From NCBI RefSeq assembly GCF_000753865.1, contig NZ_JQFW01000004.1, forward strand, positions 62,001 to 126,000: 64,000 nucleotides of DNA. Direction: 5' to 3'. This document shows, piece after piece, positions 55,102 to 64,000 of this stretch. Both the position numbers and the translations under genes were made by a program. Source of the DNA: Alteromonas sp. LOR. GTDB taxonomy: Bacteria > Pseudomonadota > Gammaproteobacteria > Enterobacterales > Alteromonadaceae. Each line of letters starts with the position of its first letter. Within the stretch, counting starts at the first letter, position 1. The notes beneath the pieces are model-generated. The model had not been told where the DNA came from. It searched no databases and saw only the letters and a program-made list of their open reading frames with translations.

Positions 55102-56231
55102 ACGACTCCGTTATTGATATCGCTAAAAACCTGATTAATCGGCGCTCGGTTACACCAGATGACGCAGGCTGTCAGGACGCAATGAAAGCATTTTTGGGCG
55201 AACTTGGTTTTGACAATGAAACTATGGTGTTCGACGACACCACTAATTTGTGGTCGAGACGCAACTCTGAGGGGCCGCTATTTTGCTTTGCAGGACATAC
55301 CGATGTGGTGCCAAGCGGACCTGAAAGCGCGTGGAAAACATCGCCCTTTGTTGCCACTGAAATAGATGGCTACCTTCACGGGCGCGGCGCGGCAGACATG
55401 AAAGGAAGTCTTGCGGCTATGCTTGTTGCCACTAGGGAGTTTGTTAACAAGTATCCTGATCACAAGGGAAGTATTGCGTTTTTAATTACCAGTGATGAAG
55501 AAGGCCCTTTTATCAACGGCACAACCCGCGTCATTGATACCCTTGAAGCCCGCAATGAAAAAATTGACTGGTGTTTAGTCGGCGAGCCATCCTCTACCGA
55601 TCATGTGGGTGATATCGTGAAAAACGGACGCCGTGGTTCTCTCACTGGCGATCTTATCGTAAAAGGTATTCAAGGCCACGTAGCTTACCCTCACCTTGCG
55701 AAAAACCCAGTGCACCTAGCGGCGGCGGCGCTTGATGAACTGGCTAAGTCCCATTGGGATAACGGCAATGCATTTTTTCCGCCCACTAGCTTTCAAATCT
55801 CCAATATCCACGGCGGTACAGGCGCCGGTAATGTGATACCTGGTGAGCTTCACGTTTGTTTTAACTTCCGTTTTTCTACAGAAGTGACAAACGACATACT
55901 CATTGAGCGTACCAAAGCCATATTGGACAAACACGAGTTAGACTATGACATCAAGTGGACCTTTAACGGACAGCCATTCCTTACCGACTCAGGTGCCCTA
56001 CTTGAAGCCACTGAAGGCGCTATTGAATCAGTAAAAGGGAGCCCCACGGTGTTATCAACTGCAGGCGGCACATCAGACGGCCGATTTATTGCGCCAACTG
56101 GCGCTCAAGTGATTGAGCTAGGCCCCGTTAACGCCACTATCCATAAGATAGATGAGTGCGTAAAAATGTCTGACCTTGAGCAACTCGCTGATATGTATTT
56201 TGGCATTCTCGAACGCCTGCTTGCCAACTAA
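55095..56231 (+). CDS. dapE: Succinyl-diaminopimelate desuccinylase
   Basis: Lysine/peptidoglycan precursor enzyme releasing LL-diaminopimelate. Zinc ligands: [27 protein letters not shown] and late [10 protein letters not shown]. 378 residues, as usual. Starts with TTG overlapping the preceding gene by seven bases, with GAGGA in front. Its stop overlaps the next gene (TAATG). Confidence 0.95.
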   Translation: MLNDSVIDIAKNLINRRSVTPDDAGCQDAMKAFLGELGFDNETMVFDDTTNLWSRRNSEGPLFCFAGHTDVVPSGPESAWKTSPFVATEIDGYLHGRGAADMKGSLAAMLVATREFVNKYPDHKGSIAFLITSDEEGPFINGTTRVIDTLEARNEKIDWCLVGEPSSTDHVGDIVKNGRRGSLTGDLIVKGIQGHVAYPHLAKNPVHLAAAALDELAKSHWDNGNAFFPPTSFQISNIHGGTGAGNVIPGELHVCFNFRFSTEVTNDILIERTKAILDKHELDYDIKWTFNGQPFLTDSGALLEATEGAIESVKGSPTVLSTAGGTSDGRFIAPTGAQVIELGPVNATIHKIDECVKMSDLEQLADMYFGILERLLAN

Positions 56232-56914
56232 TGACTCGCAACATCACAGACCAACAGTGGCTAGGCCAGCAAAACCAAGACTTGGTTGATGCTGGTCATG
56301 GCCATTTGCTTCACCCTACCGTGAAATTAGCTTTTACCGCTATGCAGCAAAAAGCCCATAGCGACGGTATCGACCTACAAATAGTCAGCAGCTTTCGCAG
56401 CTTTGAGCGCCAGCTTGCTATATTTAATAAAAAGTGGCGTGGTGAGACAATATTGCGCGATGCAATCGGCGAAGTACTCGATAACACTTCGTTATCAAGT
56501 ACCGATAAGCTGCACGCTATTTTGACATGGTCAGCATTACCCGGCGCCAGTCGCCATCATTGGGGTACCGATTTAGATGTCTACGATAGAGAGTCGGTTC
56601 ATCAATGGAACGGCTCCTTCGAGTTAGTGGAACAAGAATACCTGCCACAAGGGCCATGTTATGCACTTGCCTGCTGGCTTGAGGGTAATATGGCTGAGTT
56701 TGGCTTTTTTCGACCTTTTAGCGAAAATAAAGGAGGTGTTGCGCGAGAGCCTTGGCATTTAAGTCACAAAGCTGTTGCGACTGACTTTGAGCAGTCAAGA
56801 AGCATTGAAGCTTTCGCTAGCGCCCTAGAACAAAGCGACATGCTAGGTAAAGATACGGTATTAGCTAATTTACCTTATTTATATAATCGCTATGTGCTTA
56901 ATAACGGTTCATAA
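56231..56914 (+). CDS. M15-family D,D/L,D-carboxypeptidase
   Basis: 227 residues of the VanY/LdcB-like family. SRHHWGTDLDVYD and EPWHLSHK supply the zinc ligands; IVSSFRSFERQ is the family start. No signal peptide is visible, unlike exported family members, so it may recycle wall peptides in the cytoplasm or start further upstream. Coupled to dapE by TAATG. Confidence 0.87.
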   Translation: MTRNITDQQWLGQQNQDLVDAGHGHLLHPTVKLAFTAMQQKAHSDGIDLQIVSSFRSFERQLAIFNKKWRGETILRDAIGEVLDNTSLSSTDKLHAILTWSALPGASRHHWGTDLDVYDRESVHQWNGSFELVEQEYLPQGPCYALACWLEGNMAEFGFFRPFSENKGGVAREPWHLSHKAVATDFEQSRSIEAFASALEQSDMLGKDTVLANLPYLYNRYVLNNGS

Positions 56915-56985
56915 CGATGTGAAGCATCTCATTGCTGATACAAGCACTTTCCAATTTCACATTCACTACATAACTGAGAGCTAGT

Positions 56986-57192
56986 ATGGACACAATTTGG
57001 GTAATCGTTATCGTTGTATTGGTATTAGGGGTGGTGGTTGGCAATATTACGTTATTAAAGTACAGCGCTAAATTTAAATTCCCAACACCGCCTAAGCCTG
57101 TTGATGATGACAAAACCAGTAAAGGGCCAGCTGGTAAATCAGAGGGTAAGAAAACGTCTAATGGATTTGATGATGAAGACGACGACTGGTAG
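56986..57192 (+). CDS. Small membrane protein (DUF2897-like)
   Basis: 68 residues: one membrane helix (about 4-23), then a Pro/Lys segment and an acidic tail DDEDDDW. Matches DUF2897 in layout. Function unknown. Confidence 0.75.
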   Translation: MDTIWVIVIVVLVLGVVVGNITLLKYSAKFKFPTPPKPVDDDKTSKGPAGKSEGKKTSNGFDDEDDDW

Positions 57193-57195
57193 CAA

Positions 57196-57222
57196 AAACG
57201 CTGCTTAGCAAGCAGCGTTTTT
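57196..57222 (+). terminator. Terminator after DUF2897-like gene
   Basis: AACGCTGCTT and AAGCAGCGTT arms, 3-base loop, six T after. Confidence 0.85.
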
Positions 57223-57247
57223 TCAAACTAACGTGTTAATTTTCAGT

Positions 57248-57574
57248 TTAAAGCGGAGTTGTTTTTACCGCAGTGCCGCTGATGCTCACCATCAGCATAC
57301 TGCCTTTATCGCCAATGACCTGATAGTCTAAATCTATACCCACTACCGCATTTGCGCCCATTGCACGAGCCTCATGCTCAAGTTCACTAAACGCAAGCTT
57401 TCGCGCAGTCGTTAGCTCTTCTTCGTATGAACCAGAGCGCCCACCCACAATATCTCTGATAGAAGCAAATAGGTCTTTAAAAACATTGGCTCCCATAACA
57501 GCTTCGCCAACAACGATGCCGTAGTAGCCTTCAATTTTGTGGCCTTCAAGTGTCGGCGTAGTAGAGATGATCAT
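57248..57574 (-). CDS. YbjQ-family protein (UPF0145)
   Basis: 108 residues. [22 protein letters not shown] and [19 protein letters not shown] are the YbjQ signatures. Forms pentamers in known structures; role unknown. Confidence 0.9.
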   Translation of the reverse strand: MIISTTPTLEGHKIEGYYGIVVGEAVMGANVFKDLFASIRDIVGGRSGSYEEELTTARKLAFSELEHEARAMGANAVVGIDLDYQVIGDKGSMLMVSISGTAVKTTPL

Positions 57575-57625
57575 AATAACTCCATTTAAGTGTGTTGTTT
57601 TATAGATGGCGCTTTTTGCTAATTG

Positions 57626-58030
57626 TTATTCGCTTAGCGCCTGTTTTAATGTTGATAATATCGTACTCGCCTCGGCATCGTCGTAGGCCACAGGCGCTTG
57701 ATTACCCCAAACGGGTTTGGGCCAAGCTACATCATTTTCAAAGCGCGCTACATGATGAACATGAAGCTGCCTAACCACATTGCCTAAAGCCCCTACATTC
57801 AGTTTATAAGGCGTAAATACCTGCTGTAGCACTGTCGACACCTTGGCTGATTCTGCAAGCAACGTCTGCTGATCATGCTCCGGTAAATCAATTATTTCAG
57901 CGATGTTGTTGCGCATGGGCACTAAAATAAGCCACGGAAACTGCTTATCATTCATTAACAGTACACGACAAAGCGTTAAATCACAGACAAAATATGTATC
58001 ATTGTGTAAACGGCTGTCTAACTCAAACAT
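57626..58030 (-). CDS. HIT-domain protein
   Basis: 134-residue histidine-triad hydrolase. RQLHVHHVARFEND holds the His motif with HVHHV in place of the full triad, as in this gammaproteobacterial subfamily. Start at 58030 rather than TTG 58051, which overlaps astE. Confidence 0.85.
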   Translation of the reverse strand: MFELDSRLHNDTYFVCDLTLCRVLLMNDKQFPWLILVPMRNNIAEIIDLPEHDQQTLLAESAKVSTVLQQVFTPYKLNVGALGNVVRQLHVHHVARFENDVAWPKPVWGNQAPVAYDDAEASTILSTLKQALSE

Positions 58031-58040
58031 CCTGCTTTTC

Positions 58041-59081
58041 CTATGCATCAAGGTTTTCTAAAGTGGTTGGCACTACGGTAAGTAGCGCTCGTTGTCCAAT
58101 AGCCACCTTTGCATTAGGAAATACAATGGCTTCGCCGTCTTCTTGGGCGATGTACTGCGTATTTGGCTCAGACGCCAACACCGTGCCTTTTGCATAATCA
58201 GTAAAATTTGGCGTGTCGTCATCAAAATGCAGACTAAACTGCTCTTCCTGTCGGTTAATAACTTGGTTTACCCGATAGATATCAAGCTCTTCAATCTCAA
58301 CCGTTGGTGCATAATTCTCTTCCGTAATAAGGCTTATGAACGCGGCTTTAGCGTCAGCAAAGCGAGCCATATCGTTGTGCCCAAACGGCTGAACCTTTCC
58401 AAGTTCCACGGTGAAAGCGTGAGCATTATGGTAATACGAAGAGTAATAGCTAAATGTCGTCGTAGCACTTTCAGACAGCAGTATGGTTTTCACGCCGCAC
58501 GCCGCTAAAAAAGCAAGCTGGCCCTTACTGTGCTTGCGTTCATGCAAAAACGGATATACCGCAAACTTTTCGTTTTTCGAGGCTCTTATAGCGGTGTGCA
58601 GGTCGTAATGAAGGCGCTCGCCACTGTTCTCATTAAAGAAATTGGCAACGGCATCTTCTAGCGCTTTAGCTCGTTTGCGCTCACTGTTTACTAATCCTTC
58701 ACCTTTAGAGTGTGCACCGCTAAACAAGCGGTTCATGTTTTCTTCAACAAAGCGCTCTGCAATATCCATAGCAGGTAAGTTGCCGAACAAGAACAATACA
58801 TTATGTGACAGAGTGAGTTTGCCCGTTAGAATATGCTGTACCAGCTCATCGCAAATTTCGATAGGCGCGGTTTCGTTGCCGTGAACACCGCAGGATAAAA
58901 CGACGTTTTTCTTATTAGGCGTGTCCGTTTCAGGATAAAAGCTAATGATCCCTGGCGCTGCAATAACAACGCGTACAACACCGCTGGTGTTTTGCAGTTC
59001 AAACGTGATTGGTGTTGAAAATAACGAAGGAGAGCGTCTGGATAACGCGAGAAAATTTCCACTATCGATGAGTTGTTGCAT
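58041..59081 (-). CDS. astE: Succinylglutamate desuccinylase
   Basis: Last enzyme of the arginine succinyltransferase pathway, giving glutamate and succinate. Zinc ligands in SCGVHGNETAPIE and DLHTAIRAS; C-terminal AstE domain with AVTVELGKVQPFGHND-like AFTVELGKV. 346 residues, normal. The other ast genes are not here. Confidence 0.93.
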   Translation of the reverse strand: MQQLIDSGNFLALSRRSPSLFSTPITFELQNTSGVVRVVIAAPGIISFYPETDTPNKKNVVLSCGVHGNETAPIEICDELVQHILTGKLTLSHNVLFLFGNLPAMDIAERFVEENMNRLFSGAHSKGEGLVNSERKRAKALEDAVANFFNENSGERLHYDLHTAIRASKNEKFAVYPFLHERKHSKGQLAFLAACGVKTILLSESATTTFSYYSSYYHNAHAFTVELGKVQPFGHNDMARFADAKAAFISLITEENYAPTVEIEELDIYRVNQVINRQEEQFSLHFDDDTPNFTDYAKGTVLASEPNTQYIAQEDGEAIVFPNAKVAIGQRALLTVVPTTLENLDA

Positions 59082-59280
59082 AGTTCAACCGTGCTGTTCA
59101 AGAATGGATATAGTTTAACTATCCGTTAGTTTAAAAGCACGTTTTCAAGGATAAAACCCCGCATTTGGTTAATGAAGAGCGTAAAGCACGCCAAGCGCTA
59201 TCAATTGGCAATTAGTTTTTATGTAATAACCACTAATAAGCGCAAGGTGTGCTGTTTATTGCTATTAGCTTACGTGTTTA

Positions 59281-59325
59281 ATTTTACTGTATTCGGTTTT
59301 ACTGTATTTGATTTTACCTATTTAT
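59281..59325. repeat. 15-bp tandem repeat at the NfeD stop
   Basis: Three units like GTTTTACTGTATTTG; the array reaches into the last codons of the NfeD gene. Confidence 0.65.
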
Positions 59326-59775
59326 TTTTACGATCAAGCTTCCCACTTCCACATCTTCAATAACCACCTGAGTGCCAGCGTGTAGCGGCTCGCTGCACTT
59401 TACCTTCCACGTTACCCCAGAGTATTGCACGGTTGATGGGTGAGTTGGCCCAGTATCTTGGGTGAGCTCAATGACATTGCCCACAAGGTCGCTTTTTACC
59501 GATTGTGGGGCCTTGTCTCGCTGAAGGTACTTCATTGGCTTCCATAGCAGTACCATTAACAGAGTATCTAGGACAGACACCGCAATAAATAGATTCAATA
59601 AGCTCGGCTCAAAGACGTTTAAAAATACCAACCCTGAGGTTATCAACAAAGATACGCCCAAAGTGAATAGTAAAATAATTGAAAAGCCAAGGAGCAGCTC
59701 AGCAATCATTAAGACCAAGCCTAACGCAAGCAGATAACTTTCAATATTCTCGATATTTTCTAAGCTCGCCATCAT
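59314..59775 (-). CDS. NfeD-family membrane protein
   Basis: 153 residues: three hydrophobic helices (about 14-80), then a C-terminal OB-fold (GNVIELTQDTGPTHPSTVQYSGVTWKVK). NfeD proteins pair with band-7 proteins, here the gene two bases upstream. Two adjacent ATG; exact start open. Confidence 0.88.
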   Translation of the reverse strand: MMASLENIENIESYLLALGLVLMIAELLLGFSIILLFTLGVSLLITSGLVFLNVFEPSLLNLFIAVSVLDTLLMVLLWKPMKYLQRDKAPQSVKSDLVGNVIELTQDTGPTHPSTVQYSGVTWKVKCSEPLHAGTQVVIEDVEVGSLIVKINR

Positions 59776-59776
59776 A

Positions 59777-60718
59777 TTAATCGACCTTTTGCCCTATCTT
59801 ATTTGCTATGGCCATGGCCTGGGCAACCACATTTCCAATTTCAGTTGAACCGTCTGGCAACAATATGAGTGAGCTTTCCTTGGCAATTTGCTCTTTGGCT
59901 TTAATAGCGCTCTTAGCTAGGTCTAACTGTACGGCTTTTTGTCCATCTTCAGTCGCCGCCGCTTTACCCACCGTTTCGATGGCCTCGGCATCGGCTTTTG
60001 CCACTTGAATAATCGCTTCTGCCTCACCTTGGGCTTTTAAAATTTGTTCTTCTTTTTCAGCCTGAGCGGCCAGTACAATTGACTGCTTTTCACCTTCTGC
60101 GCGGTTGATTGCAGCTTGTCTGTCACCTTCCGATTCTAATATTTGCGCACGCTTCAAACGCTCAGCTTTCATCTGCTGCTCCATGGCATCTAGCACAGAG
60201 TTTGGCGGGTTGATGTCTTTAAGCTCGTAGCGCAGAACTTGAACCCCCCAAGGAGCCGCTGCATCGTTTAGCGCCGATACAATATTGGTGTTTAACAAAT
60301 CACGCTCTTCGAAGGTTTTATCTAGCTCCATTTTACCTAGTTCAGAACGCATGGTGGTTTGCGCTAACTGCTTTACCGCAAAGGTATAATTTTCTACGCC
60401 ATAAGTGGCTTTGTAAGGGTCTACAACACGAAAATACAATACGCCATCAACACTTAGAGTAATGTTGTCTTTTGTAATTGCAGATTGCTCTGGTACATCT
60501 TCAGCCTGCTCTTTTAAAGAGCGATCAGCTGCCACAGTATCGATAAAAGGGAATATAAAATTAAGACCGGCTTCTAATGTTGTATTGTACTTTCCGAAGC
60601 GTGAAATAATGTATGCCCTGTTTTGAGGCACAAATTTAATAGACGTCTTTAGCAATACAACAACCAGTATTAGCAAAAACGCCTGATACGAAAACAAGTA
60701 ATTTAACGCAATATCCAT
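59777..60718 (-). CDS. SPFH/band-7 protein (QmcA-like)
   Basis: 313 residues: N-terminal membrane helix, band-7 domain (FVPQNRAYIISRFGKYNTTLEAGLN), long Glu/Ala coiled coil (about 180-260). Forms large membrane complexes that organise proteases or lipids. Partner of NfeD. Confidence 0.92.
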   Translation of the reverse strand: MDIALNYLFSYQAFLLILVVVLLKTSIKFVPQNRAYIISRFGKYNTTLEAGLNFIFPFIDTVAADRSLKEQAEDVPEQSAITKDNITLSVDGVLYFRVVDPYKATYGVENYTFAVKQLAQTTMRSELGKMELDKTFEERDLLNTNIVSALNDAAAPWGVQVLRYELKDINPPNSVLDAMEQQMKAERLKRAQILESEGDRQAAINRAEGEKQSIVLAAQAEKEEQILKAQGEAEAIIQVAKADAEAIETVGKAAATEDGQKAVQLDLAKSAIKAKEQIAKESSLILLPDGSTEIGNVVAQAMAIANKIGQKVD

Positions 60719-61067
60719 ATTTTTAACCCTTTAGTCATTCAGATGCACAACACAATAATAATTGTTATACCACAGAACTTACGTGTGTTTTTAAATTGCG
60801 GAAAAAGAGGTAATCAAAAAATGGTTACAAAAAGTGTATAGAAATTTGATTTGCCAGCACTTATCAATAACCTCATCGAATGGAATTGTTATCTATGTGC
60901 CTATAAATATACGCATCGATGCGCTTGTTAATGCTTTTTTGTTAACGATTTTGCTAGCTCACTAGGAGATTCACTTGTGAGTGATTTCGTGAGTTCGTAT
61001 ATGAGTGCTAATCTAAGCGCTTATATAGGTGCTGATATAAGAGCTTATATAAGTGCTTGTCTAGATG
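60719..61067. repeat. Spacer with 12-bp tandem array
   Basis: No gene. 61005-61064 splits into five 12-mers related to GTGCTTATATAA, ending 3 bases from the stop of the GGDEF/EAL gene. Confidence 0.75.
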
Positions 61068-62405
61068 CTACGCCTGTTTGCGGGTTGGGGAACTGCCTAT
61101 AATAATTTCTTGTTGCGCCAATGATACAAAGTCTTCAAAAGGCACTGCTTTAGAGAACAAATACCCCTGCCCTTCACTAATGCCGATTTCTCTTAAGATA
61201 TGCAGCTGCTCAACAGTTTCAACGCCCTCTGCCACTACGCTACAGCCCTTTGCCACACCAATAATCTTAACCGCTTCGATAATGGCTCTGTTTATATCGC
61301 CACTTTCTAACTCCATCACAAACGCCTTATCTATTTTAAGCGCATCAAGATGCAGGTCGCGTATGTATGCAAGGTTGGAGTAGCCTTTACCAAAATCATC
61401 CACCGATATTGAGATACCAAGGCTTCTTAGCTCGTCTAACTGCTTTTTCACCATCAGTGAATTTGACAGAGCAATATCCTCTGTCAGCTCTAATTCAAGA
61501 CGCGTCATGGGAATTGAGTACGACTGACTAAGCATATGCAGCGTAGGAATAAGCTGATTATCGTAAAGCTGAGTGGGTGAAATATTTACCGATAGTGATA
61601 GTGAAAGACGCCGAGCATCGAACTCGGCAAGGGTTCTAAATGCTTGCTCTAGTGTCCAGTAGCCTAACTCGTTCATCATGTTGTAAGACTCAGCCGCTTC
61701 AATAAGCGGGCCGGGGAACAGTATGCCATCAAGAGGATGGTTCCATCTCAGCAAACATTCGGCGCCAACGACACTCAAATTATCTAAATTCACTTTAGGT
61801 TGGTAGTAAAGCTCTAACTCATTTTGCGCCAGCGCCCGCTTAAGGTCGGCCTTTAACGCTAAACTTCTGCCTGTATCGGTTTTATCTTTTAGAGCAAGGG
61901 AGAAGTAATTTTCATATTTATTTTCTTTGGCTTGCTTTAATGCGGCCTCAGCGCGGGAAACGAAGGCGGTAATATCAAAACTAGGCTTATCAGTGACGTT
62001 ACTTACCCAGTGAGTTTCGTTGCTACACACTACGCCTACATTAAAGTCTGCCATAAAGGCATTGTCTTCATGGTACATGGGCACTTTGAAGTGCTCTACC
62101 AAATGATCAAAGGAACTGCGAAGCGTTGCCTCATTACTTACACTGGGAAATACAACACCAAACACATCGCCACTGATGCGGCCAAGCGCCACCTCGTTAC
62201 CAAAAAGCGTTTGTATTCTATTGGCAATCTCTAGGAGGAACTCATCGCCTACGTTTATTCCTAAACTTGTGGTGACATCAGAGAATCTCACTACATCAAC
62301 CAACATGAGGGAAAGCTCTGAACACTGGGACGCAACTTTAGATACACTATCGATAAATGCAAATCGGTTGGGAATGGTGGCCAGTGAAGTGTGGGGTCGA
62401 CTCAT
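61068..62405 (-). CDS. GGDEF-EAL protein with degenerate GGDEF
   Basis: 445 residues. The GGDEF site reads RISGDVFG, so no cyclase activity is expected; the EAL domain keeps GAECLLRW, ELTEDIAL, DDFGKGYSN and VAEGVET, so it is probably an active c-di-GMP phosphodiesterase. No membrane or sensor part. Confidence 0.88.
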   Translation of the reverse strand: MSRPHTSLATIPNRFAFIDSVSKVASQCSELSLMLVDVVRFSDVTTSLGINVGDEFLLEIANRIQTLFGNEVALGRISGDVFGVVFPSVSNEATLRSSFDHLVEHFKVPMYHEDNAFMADFNVGVVCSNETHWVSNVTDKPSFDITAFVSRAEAALKQAKENKYENYFSLALKDKTDTGRSLALKADLKRALAQNELELYYQPKVNLDNLSVVGAECLLRWNHPLDGILFPGPLIEAAESYNMMNELGYWTLEQAFRTLAEFDARRLSLSLSVNISPTQLYDNQLIPTLHMLSQSYSIPMTRLELELTEDIALSNSLMVKKQLDELRSLGISISVDDFGKGYSNLAYIRDLHLDALKIDKAFVMELESGDINRAIIEAVKIIGVAKGCSVVAEGVETVEQLHILREIGISEGQGYLFSKAVPFEDFVSLAQQEIIIGSSPTRKQA

Positions 62406-62642
62406 GTGTTTCCTTGCGCTCTATAGCTACGAGGTATTAAAACAACTACTAGGTCTATAGAAACACTCAGGACCCAATGTAGCAATAACGCAGGCGTATA
62501 AAAAAGCATACCCAGTTATATAAATGCATAGCATTCACGCACTGCTTGCGCTTTCATTACCGTTAAACCGAACAGCTAAGTGTTTAAACGATGCCCGCTT
62601 TGCTTAATTATAGTGGAATTACTGCAATAACAAATTCCAATA

Positions 62643-62680
62643 AAAAAAGCCCGAAAACGATACCATTTTCGGGCTTTTTT
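62643..62680 (-). terminator. Terminator after glycogen phosphorylase
   Basis: AAAAAAGCCCGAAAA pairs perfectly with TTTTCGGGCTTTTTT around 8 bases, 17 bases beyond the stop. Confidence 0.9.
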
Positions 62681-62696
62681 GCGAGTTAGATTGCGA

Positions 62697-64000
62697 TTAG
62701 CTTTCGATCTTACACGGTGAAAGTTTCCATACGCGCTCAACATAGTCTTTTATCGAGCGATCTGAGGTGAATTTACCCATTTTCGCCGTATTGATAATAG
62801 CCATTTCAGCCCAGCGCTCTTTGTCTCTGTATGCGGCATCAACTTTAATTTGCGCATCAGAGTATGCTCTGAAATCTGCTAGCACCATGTACGGGTCGCC
62901 ATGATCAAGCAAGCTTTGCTTGATGGAAACAAGGGCTCCGGGTTTGCCTGGCGTGAAGTAATCTGTTTCCAACCAGTCAAGCACTGCTTTAATCTCTGCA
63001 TCTTTATAGTAGTAATCGTATGGGTTGTAACCCGCAGCTTTACGCTCGTTTACTTCTTCTACTGTAAGACCAAAGATAAAGATGTTGTCATCACCCACTT
63101 CTTCAGCAATTTCAACGTTCGCGCCATCCAGCGTACCAATGGTTACCGCGCCGTTGAGTGCTAGCTTCATGTTACCTGTACCAGACGCTTCTTTACCGGC
63201 AGTACTTATTTGCTCAGAGACATCTGCTGCAGGGATCATTTTCTCAGCTAGCGACACTCGGTAGTTTGGTAAAAACGCAATTTTAAGCTTGTCGTTTACA
63301 CGAGGATCGTTATTGATTTTATCTGCAACCTTATTGATGGCAAAGATAATATCTTTCGCAAGCTTATAACCCGGTGCTGCTTTAGCACCAAAAATAAACA
63401 CGCGCGGATGCATATCGTAATCTGGGTTTTCAAGCATTCTGCGATAAAGCGCCATGATATAAATAAGGGCAAGATGCTGACGCTTATATTCGTGTAGACG
63501 TTTAATTTGCACATCGAAAATGGCGTTAACATCAACTTCAATATCCAAAGATTTACGAATTTCTTCTGCTAATAACTCTTTATTTTCCAATTTCACTTTC
63601 ATGAATTGCTTTTGGAAAGTCTTGTTTTTAGCAAACTTTGTTAAGCCCTGTAACTTATCGAGATCTTTTGGCCAATCTTCACCAATTTTCTTATCGATAA
63701 GCTTAGAAAGCCCAGGGTTACACGCTTTAAGCCAACGGCGTGGAGTAATTCCGTTGGTTACGTTCGTCAGCTTGCCAGGGTAAAGCTCATCAAATTCTGG
63801 GAACAATGTGGTTTTAACAAGACGAGAATGCATTTCAGCCACGCCGTTCACAGCGAATGAACCGATAACTGATAGGTTACCCATTCTTACCATTTTCTCG
63901 CTGCCTTCTTCGATAATAGAAAGCTTTTCTTTCATCGCATTGTCGCCAGGCCACTGCTTATCAACTTCAGCCATAAAGCGGTGGTTGATTTCATATATGA
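62697..64000 (-). CDS. glgP: Glycogen/maltodextrin phosphorylase, C-terminal part (cut by window)
   Basis: Releases glucose-1-phosphate from alpha-1,4-glucans. The frame stays open through base 64000 ([12 protein letters not shown] is phosphorylase sequence), so the Met at 63974 is internal. The pyridoxal-phosphate Lys lies in [36 protein letters not shown] and [12 protein letters not shown] are family motifs. About 434 of some 820 residues are seen. glgP versus malP cannot be decided. Confidence 0.93.
   Translation of the reverse strand, partial: IYEINHRFMAEVDKQWPGDNAMKEKLSIIEEGSEKMVRMGNLSVIGSFAVNGVAEMHSRLVKTTLFPEFDELYPGKLTNVTNGITPRRWLKACNPGLSKLIDKKIGEDWPKDLDKLQGLTKFAKNKTFQKQFMKVKLENKELLAEEIRKSLDIEVDVNAIFDVQIKRLHEYKRQHLALIYIMALYRRMLENPDYDMHPRVFIFGAKAAPGYKLAKDIIFAINKVADKINNDPRVNDKLKIAFLPNYRVSLAEKMIPAADVSEQISTAGKEASGTGNMKLALNGAVTIGTLDGANVEIAEEVGDDNIFIFGLTVEEVNERKAAGYNPYDYYYKDAEIKAVLDWLETDYFTPGKPGALVSIKQSLLDHGDPYMVLADFRAYSDAQIKVDAAYRDKERWAEMAIINTAKMGKFTSDRSIKDYVERVWKLSPCKIES

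Overview
The window reads as a chromosomal segment of a marine gammaproteobacterium, most likely Alteromonas or a close relative. That is inferred from gene content (AlmA-type monooxygenase beside an AraC regulator, PuuD-type urate oxidase, many GGDEF/EAL proteins, KefF/KefC pair, hmgA-hppD, astE) and protein resemblance, not from a database search. Most genes are ordinary host genes; one 10.9 kb stretch is an integrated mobile element.

Layout. 1-6816: a purine catabolic operon (xdhB, xdhC, uraD, uraH, guaD, puuD) that takes guanine through xanthine and urate towards allantoin. 6905-15335: c-di-GMP proteins around a KefF/KefC-type potassium efflux pair, including a LapD-like protein with degenerate domains. 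15499-19510: M20 amidohydrolase, ferredoxin-NADP reductase, and a CheY-CheC two-gene unit. 19550-24095: AlmA/Baeyer-Villiger monooxygenase, alpha/beta hydrolase and short-chain dehydrogenase, divergent from an AraC regulator. 24140-36874: M20 peptidase, topoisomerase III, a SatD/DUF3307 pair, a WYL regulator with a perfect operator-like palindrome, a second FtsZ-like GTPase, an iodotyrosine-deiodinase-like nitroreductase, a spermidine-synthase-fold protein, SodC, OsmC and a lipoprotein.

37018-47898: a compact phage-satellite-like element in the 3' half of tRNA-Val(GAC), bounded by 46-bp direct repeats. It has an integrase, an AlpA-like regulator, several small proteins, iteron-like repeats, a ribbon-helix-helix-type regulator, then a late module in the order major capsid, prohead protease, portal, P27-type small terminase, tape-measure-like protein. 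I see no large terminase, head-tail connector, tail tube, baseplate, fibre or lysis gene. It looks like a capsid-forming satellite that needs a helper phage; the tape-measure gene without other tail genes is the oddest part.

48067-64000: patatin-like protein, MarR regulator divergent from hmgA, hppD, a cluster of DnaA-box-like sites, ACT and catalytically degenerate EIIA proteins, dapE and neighbours, astE, an NfeD/band-7 pair, a GGDEF/EAL protein and the 3' part of glycogen phosphorylase, cut by the window edge.

A cross-cutting observation is that many host spacers, and the 3' end of xdhC, carry imperfect tandem arrays with 12-16 or 24 bp units. I saw no such arrays inside the integrated element apart from its two-copy iteron.
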